From Reticulitermes lucifugus (lineage: Eukaryota > Arthropoda > Insecta > Blattodea > Rhinotermitidae), in NCBI GenBank assembly GCA_026260175.1, contig JAKCWW010009352.1, forward strand, positions 385 to 24,029: DNA of 23,645 nucleotides. The letters run 5' to 3'. Both the position numbers and the translations under genes were made by a program. Below, in pieces: positions 1 to 10,620 of this stretch. The notes under the pieces are model-generated. The model had not been told where the DNA came from. It did not search any database and saw nothing but the letters and a program-made list of their open reading frames with translations. Within the stretch, counting starts at the first letter, position 1. The number at the start of each line of letters is the position of its first letter.

Positions 1-100
1 TTTTGTTCTGTTGTGCCCTGCACCACGTCACTATTTACACACAGTGTCCGTGTTTTGTTCTGTTGTGCCCTGCACCACGTCACTATTTACACACAGTGTC
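1..100. repeat. 52-bp tandem repeat, two copies
   Basis: A 48-base block at 1-48 recurs without change at 53-100, separated by the four bases CGTG, so the period is 52 bp. The first copy begins at the window edge, so more copies may lie to the left. Perfect identity implies a recent duplication or ongoing homogenisation, as in a minisatellite. The unit has no recognisable coding content. Confidence 0.95.
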
Positions 101-361
101 GTATTGACTCCTTCCTTTCCTACTCCTGAAATGTTCTTAAATTTGGAAGATAGGCAGGTGAAGTTTTGCTTCCGCCGCGGGAGAACGATTCGATCAGCGC
201 AGTTCGAAATACTTCTCAGGCGATTGGGATGAAAACATGTAAACAGTGACTAAGAAATTTCATGTTTTAAATAATCCGTAACTGTGCCTTGAGAAATTAG
301 ATATGAGATCAAAGTCAACAAATGCGCATAAGGGTATGAAAGTATATTATACACACCGTAT
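101..361. other. non-coding stretch, nothing recognised
   Basis: Unique-looking AT-rich sequence with a small CpG-containing patch near 170-230. Short ORFs here resemble no family I know. Confidence 0.5.
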
Positions 362-407
362 ACTTCCTACATGTTTCGGCCACTCATGTGGCCATCTTCA
401 GGGAGGT
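362..407 (-). ncRNA. hammerhead ribozyme-like motif (Penelope/retrozyme type)
   Basis: On the minus strand the core CTGAAGA is followed by a hairpin GGCCAC-ATGA-GTGGCC, then GAAAC and ATGTA. This is the order of a type I hammerhead: CUGANGA, stem II, GAAA, a very short stem III, then the cleavage triplet (here GUA). The A at the variable seventh core position is allowed by the consensus. Helix I is only partly paired, with CCTCC before the core opposite GGAAG after the triplet. Minimal hammerheads with tiny stem III are known in the terminal repeats of Penelope-like retroelements and in metazoan retrozymes. No Penelope reverse transcriptase is visible nearby, so this would be a fragment of such an element. 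Confidence 0.55.
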
Positions 408-1424
408 GAATTACAAAAGATAGATACATCGAAATATTACAGAAAATTTTGATCCAATGCAGAGATATAAAATATTAAATTTTAAAAATAATACACGGTT
501 GAAATAAAAGTTAAAGAATAAAATACGGGTAAAACATTTGTGATTGATTGTAACAGGTAACGAATAATATGTATGTAGTAAATCACCTTCCAAGCAAGGG
601 TGTGTTTATGTTACCGATACGGCAGACTGAGAATTTTATAGAAATGAATTCCATGTATTCCTTAAACAATATCAGTGACAGAAAAAGGACAAGCTTCCTA
701 TTGACGTTTTTTCATGCGTAAAATATAATGTGATGTCTAAAAATTAAATTATAATTAATTTCAACATTATTTTTTTTAAATAATTAATTAATAGTAATTT
801 TAATCTTTTAATCATTTTTTTCATTCTTAGTCTGGCCTTTTCTATCTACTCATTGTAGATGTAGAAAGTTATTGTTGCACCTGATCACACTCAGTGACAC
901 ACACACACTCGGTAGGACTCCTCTGGACAAGGGTTCGGCCCGTCGCAGAGGCATTTTTTAATCGCTTGGTATAAAAACTTTTTTCTGAAAATATAAGACT
1001 TTTACTTTTAAACATTGGTTGGCGGCCCGCGACGGGGTTGGGGAGTTTCAAATGACTCTTGCGCAATAAAGGTTGCTTTACAGTGATTTATGCTGTTGTT
1101 CTCGTGTTTTGACTTTTCAGGCCAGCTGGACATTGCAGAACGTAACCATGTTATTAGAGTTTCAATTGTAAATGTGGATTACTCGCTGTGCTACTGATGT
1201 TGAACGACAAGTAAATATCTGGCCTCTCATCTGTAATCAGCTTTAGAAGTAAGACTGTTTGGATGTGGCACGCCTTGGTGCGCGTAGGAAAGAGAGAAAG
1301 TGACAAGGGTGTGTTAGTAAACAGTCGTATGTTGCCATGACAACAAAACGAAATCCATTATCATATCAAGCAACGTACTCCATCAGATTCTGTTCAGATG
1401 TTGCAAGTTGTAAACATCTCTTTC
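408..1424. other. AT-rich non-coding stretch
   Basis: It holds homopolymer-rich AT sequence around 720-830, a short CA run near 897-911, and a GC-rich patch at about 1020-1070 followed by AATAAAG. A 14-bp near-palindrome at 1331-1344 is listed separately. No ORF looks real. Confidence 0.5.
1331..1344. promoter_or_regulatory. RFX X-box-like palindrome
   Basis: GTTGCCATGACAAC is one base away from the palindromic X-box (GTTGCCATGGCAAC) bound by RFX transcription factors. No gene start is evident next to it, so it may be a chance match or part of an unseen regulatory region. Confidence 0.3.
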
Positions 1425-1479
1425 TTAAAATTCACTTAACAACCAACATCTGCACTATTGAATTAAAATATCACTTAAA

Positions 1480-1528
1480 GTTACCCTACATATGTTTCGG
1501 TCATTATTTGACCATCATCAGGGGTATC
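1480..1528 (-). ncRNA. hammerhead ribozyme motif, best-preserved copy
   Basis: Minus strand: GATACCC, then core CTGATGA (plus 1515-1521), a perfect stem II GGTCA-AATAA-TGACC, GAAAC (plus 1494-1498), ATATG, and triplet GTA before GGGTAAC. Helix I forms five pairs between TACCC and GGGTA. Stem III is only C-G plus one or two pairs within CATATG. All conserved core positions are present. This architecture, an open helix I with minimal stem III, is that described for hammerheads of Penelope-like elements, which are thought to act better as dimers or multimers. Confidence 0.7.
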
Positions 1529-1539
1529 TGTATCTTTAT

Positions 1540-1586
1540 GTATCCTGATGATGGTCATATAATGCCCGAAACATATTTAGGGTAAC
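1540..1586 (+). ncRNA. hammerhead ribozyme motif, partner copy, partly decayed
   Basis: Plus strand: CTGATGA at 1545-1551 and GAAAC at 1568-1572. Stem II (GGTCAT against ATGCCC) has one mismatch. Stem III is weakened (CATATT) and helix I pairs poorly with the sequence before the core. The core is intact but self-cleavage is less likely than for the opposite-strand copy. Confidence 0.5.
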
Positions 1587-1677
1587 TTTAAGTGATATTT
1601 TAATTCAATAGTGCAGTTGTTGGTTGTTAAGTGAATTTTAATACCATAATGCACGGTGAACAGAAAGTAAAATTGAT

Positions 1678-1925
1678 CTCTTTCTTACTCTCTCTTTTTC
1701 TTTCTATTTCTCTCATTCATTCTTTTATCCCATCCTTGCTGACGTTCTGCCTTTCAGTCTTCCTTTCTTCGTTTCTTTTACTACCTTTTGTTTTATTTCC
1801 TTCTCCCTGTCTTTATTTATTTCGTAATTTCTTTTTTCTTTCTTCCGTTACTTAGGGCGTCCCTTATTTATTTATTTATTTAGTCTTTCTCTACTTTTTT
1901 CTATCCTTTCATTTTTTCCTCGTTT
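1678..1925. repeat. pyrimidine-rich low-complexity tract
   Basis: About 250 bp made almost entirely of C and T on the plus strand, with degenerate CTTT, TCTC and TTTA repeats. It begins some 35 bp after the inverted repeat. The open frame through it (Ser/Leu/Phe-rich) is a composition artefact. Confidence 0.8.
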
Positions 1926-4900
1926 TCGTCAACTGTTAGTTATGTTAGCATTATATTTTAATATTAAGAAGAACCAGAATATTTGATGAACGGCAAAAAT
2001 ACAGCTAACGTTTGAATTCTGAATTAAACCTTTATCGACTGCAGAAATGTCGGGCTGGGTGAGAAAATGTTGCTGATGAATTTAGAATGGTCTAAAAGTC
2101 AGTAAACAAATTTAATTTGTTATTTAAACATTAGCCTCTAAGGATTGGACAAAATGAAATATTTCAAATCTTTTGTTTGTAGAACGGTACTAGACACTTG
2201 TAGTTGGTAATTTCCTACATTACATTCTCCATAAACTTTGTTTAGTGTAGAGTAAATTCAGGTTATTACTTAGCAGTTTTACTGTACGCATACTCGCAAC
2301 GACTATGTACTATAAATACACAAAATAATGAAAAGGCTCTCTAACTTGCTACGTGATTTGAACACTGATTAAAAACACACACACGAACCAACTTTTTAAG
2401 ATTCTGTCAGCTCGTATTTGGATTTTAAACATGAAAAATGAAAGAATGGCCCAACAATAAAAGGTTTTATTATGCGCATCAAAATGTCGTCACGATACCC
2501 GTAGGTCGTATTATGCTCAACTTCGGAAAAAGCCGAGAAAAAAACTGCGTTTGCCGCGCGTTATGCTTTTATGTTCTAAAAGATGCGTATAATGCCAGTT
2601 TGTGCAGTTTGTGGTTTCAACAGTAACAGAAATACTCTTATAAATATGGAACAGAAAGTCCTGTTTTATGTTGCCAGATATTTGATATTTCATTCTCAAA
2701 ACGTAGGTATTATTTGACCACCCAGAATTTCAAAATGAAAGCAGGAAACGACAACTCATTGCATGCTTGGATAATCTTGCCATGGACTTACAGGAACCAA
2801 GCGAGGATTTTAAATGTAATTGTCTTCCTTCGGAGAGAAGATTGATATATGAGATCGCCATGATGTGTATGCTTCTCTGTGTGACCCCCTTTCAACTTTC
2901 AAACCAACTGATCGATTTTCACAAAAACTATCATGAATATTATGTTATTATTTACTACCGAACCTTGTAATTTACAGTCTCCTACAATAGGAAATCAGAA
3001 CGTAGCGGATGCAGTAACTTGTGAGGTAGGCCTGCGCATTTCTGTTGCCACTGAGTCTAGATTCATGAGATTAGTTATGGTGATAGATTTCGAAAAATAA
3101 CTATGCAAAGAAACTGAAAGAACAATATGGCGGATTGATGGCAAGGACTAGTAAAATACTGGAATTAGGCGGGTCATAAATATATATGTCCGTGTTTTTA
3201 TGAAACATTGCTTACAAGTCAACAATTACAATCATGGCTACGGCTGCCAATTTCTGAACTTTTGTCCGACAAATTTAGTCCATGATTGACAATCGTGACG
3301 CGTCTAAATTTCGAAATTACTATTACTTGCAGACTATTGCCATAATGATATGTTTGATGTTACTATGATAATTATAAAATCAACTAAATTCAGTATTTCA
3401 GTTTTTAACTGCGAGTGTAATTTTTTAACTTTCAGGGTAGAGTTGGTGATATGAATGTTTCATTTGCTTTAAAAATAGCACTGCATGTCACTCTGTGTGT
3501 CATTGTGAATTAAAATGTGACCTTTACATTAAGAGACAGTGAGTAGAGCAGGACCATTCCGTACCTCACTCAGCAATGTTAGACCACAATTATGTTGGAT
3601 ATTGTCCGTTTCTGAGGATTATTTGATACAACTGACGACGCGAGAGTTGATTCGATTGTCGTCTTCGGGTAATCCCGTGTCAGATTCATAGATTATTTTA
3701 CTTGCAGTGTCGCTGGAAGTTTGGAACATACCGCGGAACATCTTAAATTCTGAAGTTGTGTAAAATGTAATATTGAAAATGTTCCGTGTTGGATACCAAA
3801 CGCTGTCAGTAAATACTAAGTCGAAATATAGTGTAAAGTGTTTAAACATTGTACGAAACTAGACGTATTCTGTTGAAGGAACATACTATCTAATTTATTC
3901 AAGTAGTTTTAGTAGGCTTGCCAAGATTAACGGAAGAATCTGATTATTACCTTAATTCTTTAAACTACAATTATAACATTCTTCGATTTTTTTTAGTGAT
4001 GCACAAATTTAAGCCATTCTGTTTCAGATATCTAAAAAAAAAGCATTTTAAGAAAACCATGGTTTGCGTTAACTGATATCTCTGTGATCTTTGCCTTCGA
4101 TTTTATTCATAATTTGTGCGAAATTAATGTCAGCAATCTTTCCCGTCTGACAGTGTGTACATTGCCTATATGGCAGGCACGCTATTAAAACTGTCTTCAT
4201 GCAAATATCAGAAGGCAATTCTGCTCTATTATTAATTAATAATAAATTATACGTTACTTTTTGCGACAGTTAGTGTTTTCTTAACCTCTTACTTTACTAC
4301 ATAATCTGTTAAATATTCTATCATTCTCAACAGTCTTACTCGATTTACTTTCTAAATATTATTTTGTCACGAGGGATTTGGTATTTGTGTATGGGGGCAA
4401 TTTATTTTGTTTTGTGTTCTCTTATTTTAATGTCATTACGCAAAGGAGTTACTGATAAATCAAGACTTAAATTTAGAGGTGTGCTACACATTAGTAATAA
4501 TATTTATACTTCTATTTTATATTTACTTGCAAGCAAACTGACCAATTTGATGCAGAAATTTGTATGGTGGACTGCAAGAATTTTAACTGAGTATTGGCTT
4601 TTATGTGAGTTTTCGTGGCTTATTTGAGAGAAGTGTATGAAAGGAATGCATAGTGGACACATATCTCTCCAGTCATTCGTCTATCCGTATGTTATCTCCG
4701 AAATTTATCAACAAAGTTTGATTAAATTGTTTGTGTCCAGAGACCTACAATTAAAGCTAGTAAACAATTAGTCCGCATCAGTGTCATTTAACTGCTGTTT
4801 GTAGCCATTACAGATAGGTATAAATATGTACAACAACTGCTCATTGCACAAAATGTTGGTACGTTTTATAGAATATAGTTGATATTATGCTCTACATTTG

Positions 4901-5244
4901 TTTGGAAAAGAACTACAAGAAAAAATGATTTCTAAGTCTGTGCTTTGCGATGGTTCTATCTACAATGTGACCAGTTTCCAGGAGTATATTTGTGTTTTTC
5001 ATGTATAAAATCATTTCGCCTCTGCCTCTAATTCTCTGAGCCTCTTATCTGAATGCTAGGCGATCATCAGTGTCGTACAGTACCGTTTCGTTGTTTTGCA
5101 TCCGTTTAATTCGTGAAGCGATCACTATGCGGCGCCACGGCAGCTAACAGTAGACGATTTATCAATTTATCTACGGGAGTATATTTATATATAAAAGAAT
5201 GTCATAATAGGTAAACTAAATAATTATGCCAGTAGAGGTCATTT
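1926..5244. other. non-coding stretch, nothing recognised
   Basis: AT-rich sequence with scattered CpG. Short ORFs such as 2767-2970, 3619-3849 (minus) and 4364-4627 have no recognisable motif. A perfect 18-bp AT palindrome lies at 4228-4245. No transposon coding fragment was found. Confidence 0.5.
4228..4245. repeat. perfect 18-bp AT palindrome
   Basis: TATTATTAATTAATAATA reads the same on both strands and contains the TAATTA homeodomain core. In AT-rich DNA this may be chance. Confidence 0.6.
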
Positions 5245-5282
5245 TAAGGACAAAGCCCGGGCGAAAAACGGCGCTGTCCTTA
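5245..5282. repeat. hairpin with GC-rich loop
   Basis: TAAGGACA (5245-5252) pairs with TGTCCTTA (5275-5282). The loop contains the palindrome GCCCGGGC followed by an A run and GGCGC, so inner pairing is also possible. It is not followed by a T run. The function is unknown, and it may be a decayed repeat terminus. Confidence 0.5.
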
Positions 5283-5786
5283 GTCCTGCAATAAATAATC
5301 ATGAAAAAAAATTGCATTATAAAAATTGCAAAACACATTTAGGAATTGTTTATATTCGATCAGTTTACACCACACATTTATTCTTGTGTAATTACAGAAC
5401 TATATAAATGACTTTAGAATGAGTCCTTGCCATACTATGCACAGCTTCTTCCAAAGTGGTAGTACTGCATCGCGTAGTACGCAGCTCGTACGCGTATGGG
5501 CTATAGTACAACGATACTACCATTTACTTATTCCGGTTACAATTAGCAGCTGTCGCTGTCCGTGAGCTATGGCCCAGCCTCCCAGTAAATCAATACCACA
5601 TGCAAATCAAAACTCGACCCGCGATTCACCTGTTCCAGTTACAACAGAGGTAAAAGATACACAGGCTTCTAGTGACGTCTAGCCATAGCACTTTGCCTAC
5701 CTGGCAGTAAAATTCATGACCATACGCCAGAAAAGTTTATAAATTCTTTTTAATAATACCTCAGACTTCACTACCTTTCTGTAACT
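5283..5786. other. non-coding stretch with CpG-rich patch
   Basis: About 5460-5690 is richer in CpG than its surroundings and includes palindromic pieces such as GTACGC and CGTACGCG. I see no ORF or known element. Confidence 0.4.
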
Positions 5787-5965
5787 ACAGAACAGTGGAA
5801 AGAAGGAAAAATAAATAAAATGAATGGAACAAGGAAAGCACGAATGAAAGAATAGAAAGGGCTTGGAATAAAAGGCAAAGAAGAAAATAGGACAAGAGAA
5901 AGAAGGAAAGAAAGTAAAAAGAATAGAAAGAAAATCAACGCAGTAAACAAAAAACAAACAAAGTT
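5787..5965. repeat. purine-rich low-complexity tract
   Basis: Roughly 180 bp of degenerate GAAA, GGAA and AAAT repeats on the plus strand. It has the opposite strand bias to the tract at 1678-1925. The minus-strand Phe/Ser-rich ORF is an artefact of composition. Confidence 0.8.
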
Positions 5966-6074
5966 GTTACGTATTATTTCAAGAGAGAGTACAAAAAGCG
6001 AACTCGTGTCATGGATATAGTGCCCATCATTTTATCCGCATGTTTCACTGGCGAATGATATAATGTTAAACGAT

Positions 6075-6096
6075 ATTATTATTATTATTATTATTA
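6075..6096. repeat. (ATT)n microsatellite
   Basis: Seven perfect ATT units. Confidence 0.95.
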
Positions 6097-6299
6097 ATGT
6101 TTTACAGAGAAATTTGACTGAATTTAAATCCGGCTCGTATCAGTCCAGTATAATCAATAGTTTACATAAGGCTCAGTAGTAATAATTTCTTACTCTGCAA
6201 AGCCCAAATGCCCTCAACTTAAAAACCGAGGGTAATGCAATGCTGTCTGTGGTTAGGGCTATCGCCCACATCAGGGGCAGTGACAAAAGAGTATGAAGC

Positions 6300-6452
6300 A
6301 ATGATTAGCGGGACGAAACCAAAGCAATACGAAAAAATTCTACCTCAGTTCCATTTCGTCCACCCTAAATCTCACATGCTCATCTGGGAATTAGCCTGCG
6401 CCCCGCAGTGAGAAGTCAGCTTTAAATGCCTTAACCCTGGCATGCCCTTTAT
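6300..6452 (-). mobile_element. diverged tRNA-derived SINE fragment
   Basis: This aligns by eye, in the same orientation, with the better SINE at 8148-8431. Shared landmarks in plus orientation are the CCATTTYGTCCACC block, CACATG a few bases later, the CWGTGRRAAGNC block and the final TGGCAYG. The tRNA-like box B is badly eroded (CTGGGAATTAGCCTG where a copy would keep CGGGATCGAACC). The distal part beyond 6300 is not clearly alignable, so the copy is 3'-truncated or too old. Confidence 0.6.
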
Positions 6453-7599
6453 GAAGCTCAAATTGAAATTATTTATTCTGAAATAAGGGAAGGCTCATAA
6501 TACAAAAATTTGACACATTGTATAATTCACTGACCTTATTAACGTTGGCCTACATGTATGCGCAACGTGTAGTTTGAAAGTTTTTTGATGGACCTGTGAA
6601 GAATATTTAAAGAACTAGGGGTATTTTCTCCTTGTGCACTGAGGTAATATTTGTAATGTGATTACCTTTGTAGCAGCGTACATGAAGTAAATTATATAAA
6701 TGCCAACAGAGGTGCAAAATCGGAATGTAAGCATCTAACAAGCCGTGTACTGCACTGGATTACGTACTTCTACTCATGTGGAAATTAATTTCGGCTGATA
6801 GTGATCTGTTGAGTCGATTTATATGGCCTGTGTGAAATGCTTCAGGTTGCAGCCTGCACCCTTCCACGTTAATTTGTAGAAGTAGGTCTTTCCGACGTGT
6901 AGTCGTTGAAATCTCTTATATGTATCAGGGGTTTCGAATTCTATTGTAGGCCCGAGATTGTCTGTTCGCTCAGAGGTCCTGCAAAGATTTGTGGCTTCAT
7001 CTACGTTGCTCGAAACGTCGGATCCTATCGCCCTTTGACGCCGCGTCGTATCTCAGAAGAACGGAATACTCAGCTACACCGCTGCGTGAACTTCAAAGGC
7101 CTTAGTCTGTTGTATGGAAGTAGCATTTTCTAGTTTTCATTTTCGGTCGCAATACCAGCACGTAACCTAGCACTTTAAGTGTATGGAGCAGTCTTCCTCG
7201 CGGACTATCGTCCGTCGGAACACTACAGCGCGCTCTGGGTTTCTCCATCCCCCCACTATTCCTACCTCTGGCAGCAAGGCACTGTGGTTGTGATTCCCCA
7301 TTCTCTACACTCTTGCAGCATGGCAGTGACGAAGGGCAGTAGCAATTGTGAAGACAGTCCAGAAATTCGCAGCTTGTTAAGAAGCCGAAGGTTCGTAACC
7401 GTGTTCACAAGAGCTCGTGATTGGAGTCGATAAATCAGATGAATATCACCTCGATTCTGAACAGGCAGACAGATAGCCTAACAGACCTTCCCATAACACA
7501 ACTGTGAAAAATGTATATAAATAGACACACAGAGTAGCATTAATACTGGTATTTTTGGGGATAGTATGTTGTTAGTACTCAGCTCTAGGTAACGTTCAG
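6453..7599. other. non-coding stretch with CpG-rich segment
   Basis: The segment 6890-7440 has more CpG than its flanks and carries two moderately long plus-strand ORFs (6906-7133, 7179-7433) that match nothing I recognise. An element end or old exon is possible but unsupported. Confidence 0.4.
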
Positions 7600-7690
7600 T
7601 ATGCCGGGCTGGTTGCAGAGTCAGCCTGCTGCGCCACCTCTGACATTTCCCGTCCGTTCGAATCAGAGGGTTTGTTTTATTGAGCGTTAT
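7600..7690 (+). mobile_element. possible tRNA-like SINE head
   Basis: GTTCGAATC near 7655-7663 fits a Pol III B box. An A-box-like GGCTGGTTGCAGAG lies about 40 bases upstream. The cloverleaf does not close, so it is not a tRNA gene. Weak without a second copy. Confidence 0.3.
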
Positions 7691-8134
7691 TATTTATTTA
7701 AAACAATATTGACGACTGTCGAAGGCTTGAAAACATTCAAAGAAATTATGTGCTCTAATGACACCCGATACCAATAGTCCCCAGTCTTACCTACAGAAAC
7801 TAGAATTGCTTTCGAATGATATGTTTGTTACTGGCGCATAATACTTGCAGAGTATATCAACTGTTAAGTTTGTATAGCATCGAATGAGACGTTGTGATTT
7901 ATGTGCAGGGAGGTACGTGATACTGTTTCAGGACAAGATTGGGGAACTGGGGAAAACATCTGATCTGGACTAGGATTCTAGTTTCATTACATGTTCATTT
8001 ATAAAGGGAAGAACACAGATTGTGGATTTTTGAGAAAAGATACAGAGGAAAATGTTTTGAAGAAGGAGGGAGGAGTTAACATAAATGTGGAAAAATGACA
8101 CAATTGGGACCTTCATAACTTGGTCGAGACTACA

Positions 8135-8444
8135 CTCTTTACAACTTTTTCTTTTACATGGTGAAGGGCCCCTCAGCAGATGCTACGGACGCACCACAGC
8201 CTTAAGGCTTTTTGTGCAAACCCTTGATGAAGATGAGCAGTTTCTTACCACGTTTTACAAGTAATGGAGCACCTGTGGAATTAAATTGACAGGGGAAACC
8301 CGACAACTCGGAGAAAAACCTGTCCCAGTGCCATTTTGTCCACCACAAACCCCACATGGACTGACCCGGGATCGAACCCGGGCCTCCACAGTGGAAGGCC
8401 GGCGACTAACCGCCTGAGCCATGGCACGGCCCTCTTTTCAACTT
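8135..8444. repeat. target-site duplication flanking a SINE
   Basis: CTCTTTACAACTT at 8135-8147 and CTCTTTTCAACTT at 8432-8444 match at 12 of 13 positions and directly bracket the SINE, as expected for LINE-mediated insertion. Confidence 0.7.
8148..8431 (-). mobile_element. tRNA-derived SINE, about 284 bp
   Basis: The minus strand opens with GGCCGTGCCA, then a good Pol III A box TGGCTCAGGCGG (plus 8410-8421) and a perfect B box GGTTCGATCCC (plus 8368-8378). A tRNA-unrelated body follows and ends in an A-rich tail, seen as a T-rich run at 8145-8155 on the plus strand. Acceptor-stem ends do not pair, so this is a SINE and not a tRNA. The 13-bp flanking duplication fixes the ends. Its style recalls SINEs of cockroaches and termites, but naming a family needs a repeat-library search. 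It likely depended on a LINE in trans. Confidence 0.85.
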
Positions 8445-9350
8445 ACGAAGCAAACTCTTTTTTCGTTCTTCTTGCAGGTCTCTGCTGAAGGCCGTACGGC
8501 ATTCTGAGTGACATTGAATCAACATGGGAACTGAAATCAGTTTTGACCGCATGGTCACACGTTAGTACTAAAACTGCTGGTAATATTTCCTTCATTTAAG
8601 GGCACAAGGGACTCCCAGCGTTACTCTGGCTATGACACAGAAGCCTAGTTGAATTTGCTCGCAGCCTATGTTGGACTTGAATTTTTCGACGTCATTCTGT
8701 GTCCCCTCTAGTTTCTTCGGACATAATGCACTCCACCGTTCAAACTGGAGTACAACCAATAAGGGGGTAGGCCTATTCCAGTATGACGTACACGTTTCCA
8801 AGTTATTTGTGATTTATTCTTACCTTATTCTTCTTGATACTAATATTTACCCCTCAAAGCCTAGTGGTTACTTTACGTACCACCAACTGTAACAATAAAA
8901 ATTCTACATTCTGCCTTCTGAATGTACTTATGCCTTTTGTATGATTCTCAGAATAAACAACGATTCTTTTCCTGTATAATGTTAAGTGATTGGTTTCTGT
9001 AACCGAGACAGAGTGTGTTTACAGCGCGGTGCGATCTGAATCTTTAAATATCATTCAGGTTAATTTCAGACTTCACAGGGTTTATTGATTTGTTGGCAGT
9101 TTATTATTTAACTTTGCTTATTTAATTGCCTGATTATGTTACAGGTCGGTAGCTTAGAGTGAGATAGAAAATGGTTATGAATGGTTGGTAGGTATAAGGT
9201 AAGAAGGCGGTCCATATTTGTTTCCAGGTACGATTTCGATATTATCATAGAAGTTTGAAAAAAATCACGAAAATCCTTGCACAGGACAGCTGGTAGTCCC
9301 ATAAAGATACGAACCGAGTAATCACACATAGAATTCCAGCAGTGGCGTGT
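8445..9350. other. non-coding stretch, nothing recognised
   Basis: AT-rich sequence with an AATAAAA run near 8893 and no recognisable coding or repeat family. Confidence 0.5.
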
Positions 9351-9431
9351 CCTGATCCGGAGGTTAGTTCTAACGAAACGGTAAAATAGAGCATTGTGTA
9401 CCCTTCCGCTAGACCTGACCTCCGGATCAGG
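9351..9431. repeat. 14-bp perfect inverted repeat
   Basis: CCTGATCCGGAGGT at 9351-9364 is mirrored by ACCTCCGGATCAGG at 9418-9431, with 53 bp between. It could form a stem-loop or mark termini of a very short inverted element. No target-site duplication is apparent. Confidence 0.75.
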
Positions 9432-10373
9432 AATCACAACTGAATTGTAGAGCTTCAATACTGCTGTTTCATTAATTTTGCTTGCTATTTATATATTGCA
9501 AGCATTACTATATTATTGAGCGACATAGTTAACATTAGCGGTACTAAAATTCGTAGTCACAAAAGTGATGTAAGTTTAACAACAGAGATAGAAAACGAAA
9601 AATAACCTAATAGATGTACCGGTTATTTAATTTTTTTTTTGCACACAATGAGATACTTTCTAAACGTGTGAAAAAGTTCTGTATGTGTTGTATAAGATTG
9701 CTTTATTGTGGACCAATAACAGACAGTGTGAAATTCCCATGCGATTTTTCACTCTAAAACTCCCATGCCAAATTTAACCCAAATATGTTGAGTAACGTTG
9801 GCCTTAAGAAAGGGTAGGTCGCAAGAGACGCACTGTACCCCCTACACAACAGTTGACCTCTTAAAGTTCTTTTATTTTTCTGAACGAACAATTTATAACT
9901 AATTTTATTAATCAGGACTCCAAGTAACATATAAATATGTAGTAAATTCAGACTTCGAAGTATTTTTCAAGATTATCTAACGTGTTTAAAAACTGGGTTG
10001 ACATAAAGCGTGTGATGCTAAAATGAACTAAAGGTACTGCTAATGTTCTGATGAATGAGTTGGTTTCATAGGTATGAAATTCAGCAGTAAATTGGCAGCG
10101 AGGTTGAAAGGATCCCCACCGCACTCTTTGTCTTCCATAATTGGAACAGTAACCGTTAAAATTCCTTGGAATACGAAGGCTTGCACTTCAAATTGTCAGT
10201 AAACAAGAAACATAAGATGAACTTTCTGTAGTGGTATTATTTTGTATAGAGAACGCAGAAAAAGCACAAGAATCTAACTCTTCAATGTATGCATTATGGC
10301 ACATCAAATTCTTGGTTCAAGGTCAAATTATGCAACTTCTTTGACATATCAGTGAAGCGGGTTAGTACACATT
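9432..10373. other. non-coding stretch, nothing recognised
   Basis: AT-rich sequence. The minus-strand ORF at 9108-9458 that enters it has no family signature. Confidence 0.5.
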
Positions 10374-10620
10374 GCACTGTTTGGCTTGTTATGGCTGTTG
10401 TAAAGTCACCGCTTCGAAACTCGGATCGTGGATTCGAATCACATTCAGGATGTGGATGAATGCCTGCGCGTGTTTGTGTTCCTGTTGTCCTGTTTAGCTA
10501 CATGCATTGCGGCGAGCCTATCATGTGTCTGTAAATGGAATTCAGGAACCCGCATAACGAGAGGCATTGGGCTGCGTTACCTTGCAACGCCATTGACCAT
10601 AAAATCTGTTGTAAAGTAAA
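10374..10620 (+). mobile_element. probable tRNA-derived SINE
   Basis: A B-box-like GATTCGAATCA at about 10431-10441 follows an imperfect A box (TGGCTTGTTATGG, about 10382-10394) at normal tRNA spacing. A moderately CpG-rich, non-coding 3' body runs to about 10620. Boundaries are approximate and no target-site duplication was found. Confidence 0.5.

Larger units (their letters stand above)
1425..1641. repeat. 98-bp inverted repeat with 21-bp spacer
   Basis: The left arm 1425-1522 is the reverse complement of the right arm 1544-1641 with four mismatches by hand alignment (about 96%). The spacer is 1523-1543. Each arm contains a hammerhead-like core, in opposite orientation. As RNA it would fold into one long hairpin in either direction. 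It could be a fold-back or MITE-like element, or two inverted copies of a Penelope-type or retrozyme terminal repeat. I see no obvious target-site duplication. Confidence 0.9.

Noticed and set aside
1631..1855. Leu/Ser/Phe-rich ORF resembling a membrane protein
   Set aside because: Produced by the pyrimidine-rich low-complexity tract.
2593..2760. Possible THAP-like zinc finger start (MPVCAVCGFNSNRN)
   Set aside because: Only the first Cys pair is suggestive; the later Trp, Phe and Cys/His of a THAP domain are not found in any frame.
5697..5957. Phe/Ser-rich minus-strand ORF
   Set aside because: Produced by the purine-rich low-complexity tract.
7000..7030. GCTCGAAACGTCGG as a fourth hammerhead fragment
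   Set aside because: GAAAC is present but there is no CUGANGA core or stem II at suitable spacing on either strand.
8368..8431. tRNA gene on the minus strand
   Set aside because: A and B boxes are good, but the acceptor stem does not pair, and a tail plus target-site duplication show a SINE.
9108..9458. 116-residue minus-strand ORF
   Set aside because: No motif, no biased codon pattern, and it spans an inverted repeat; likely chance.
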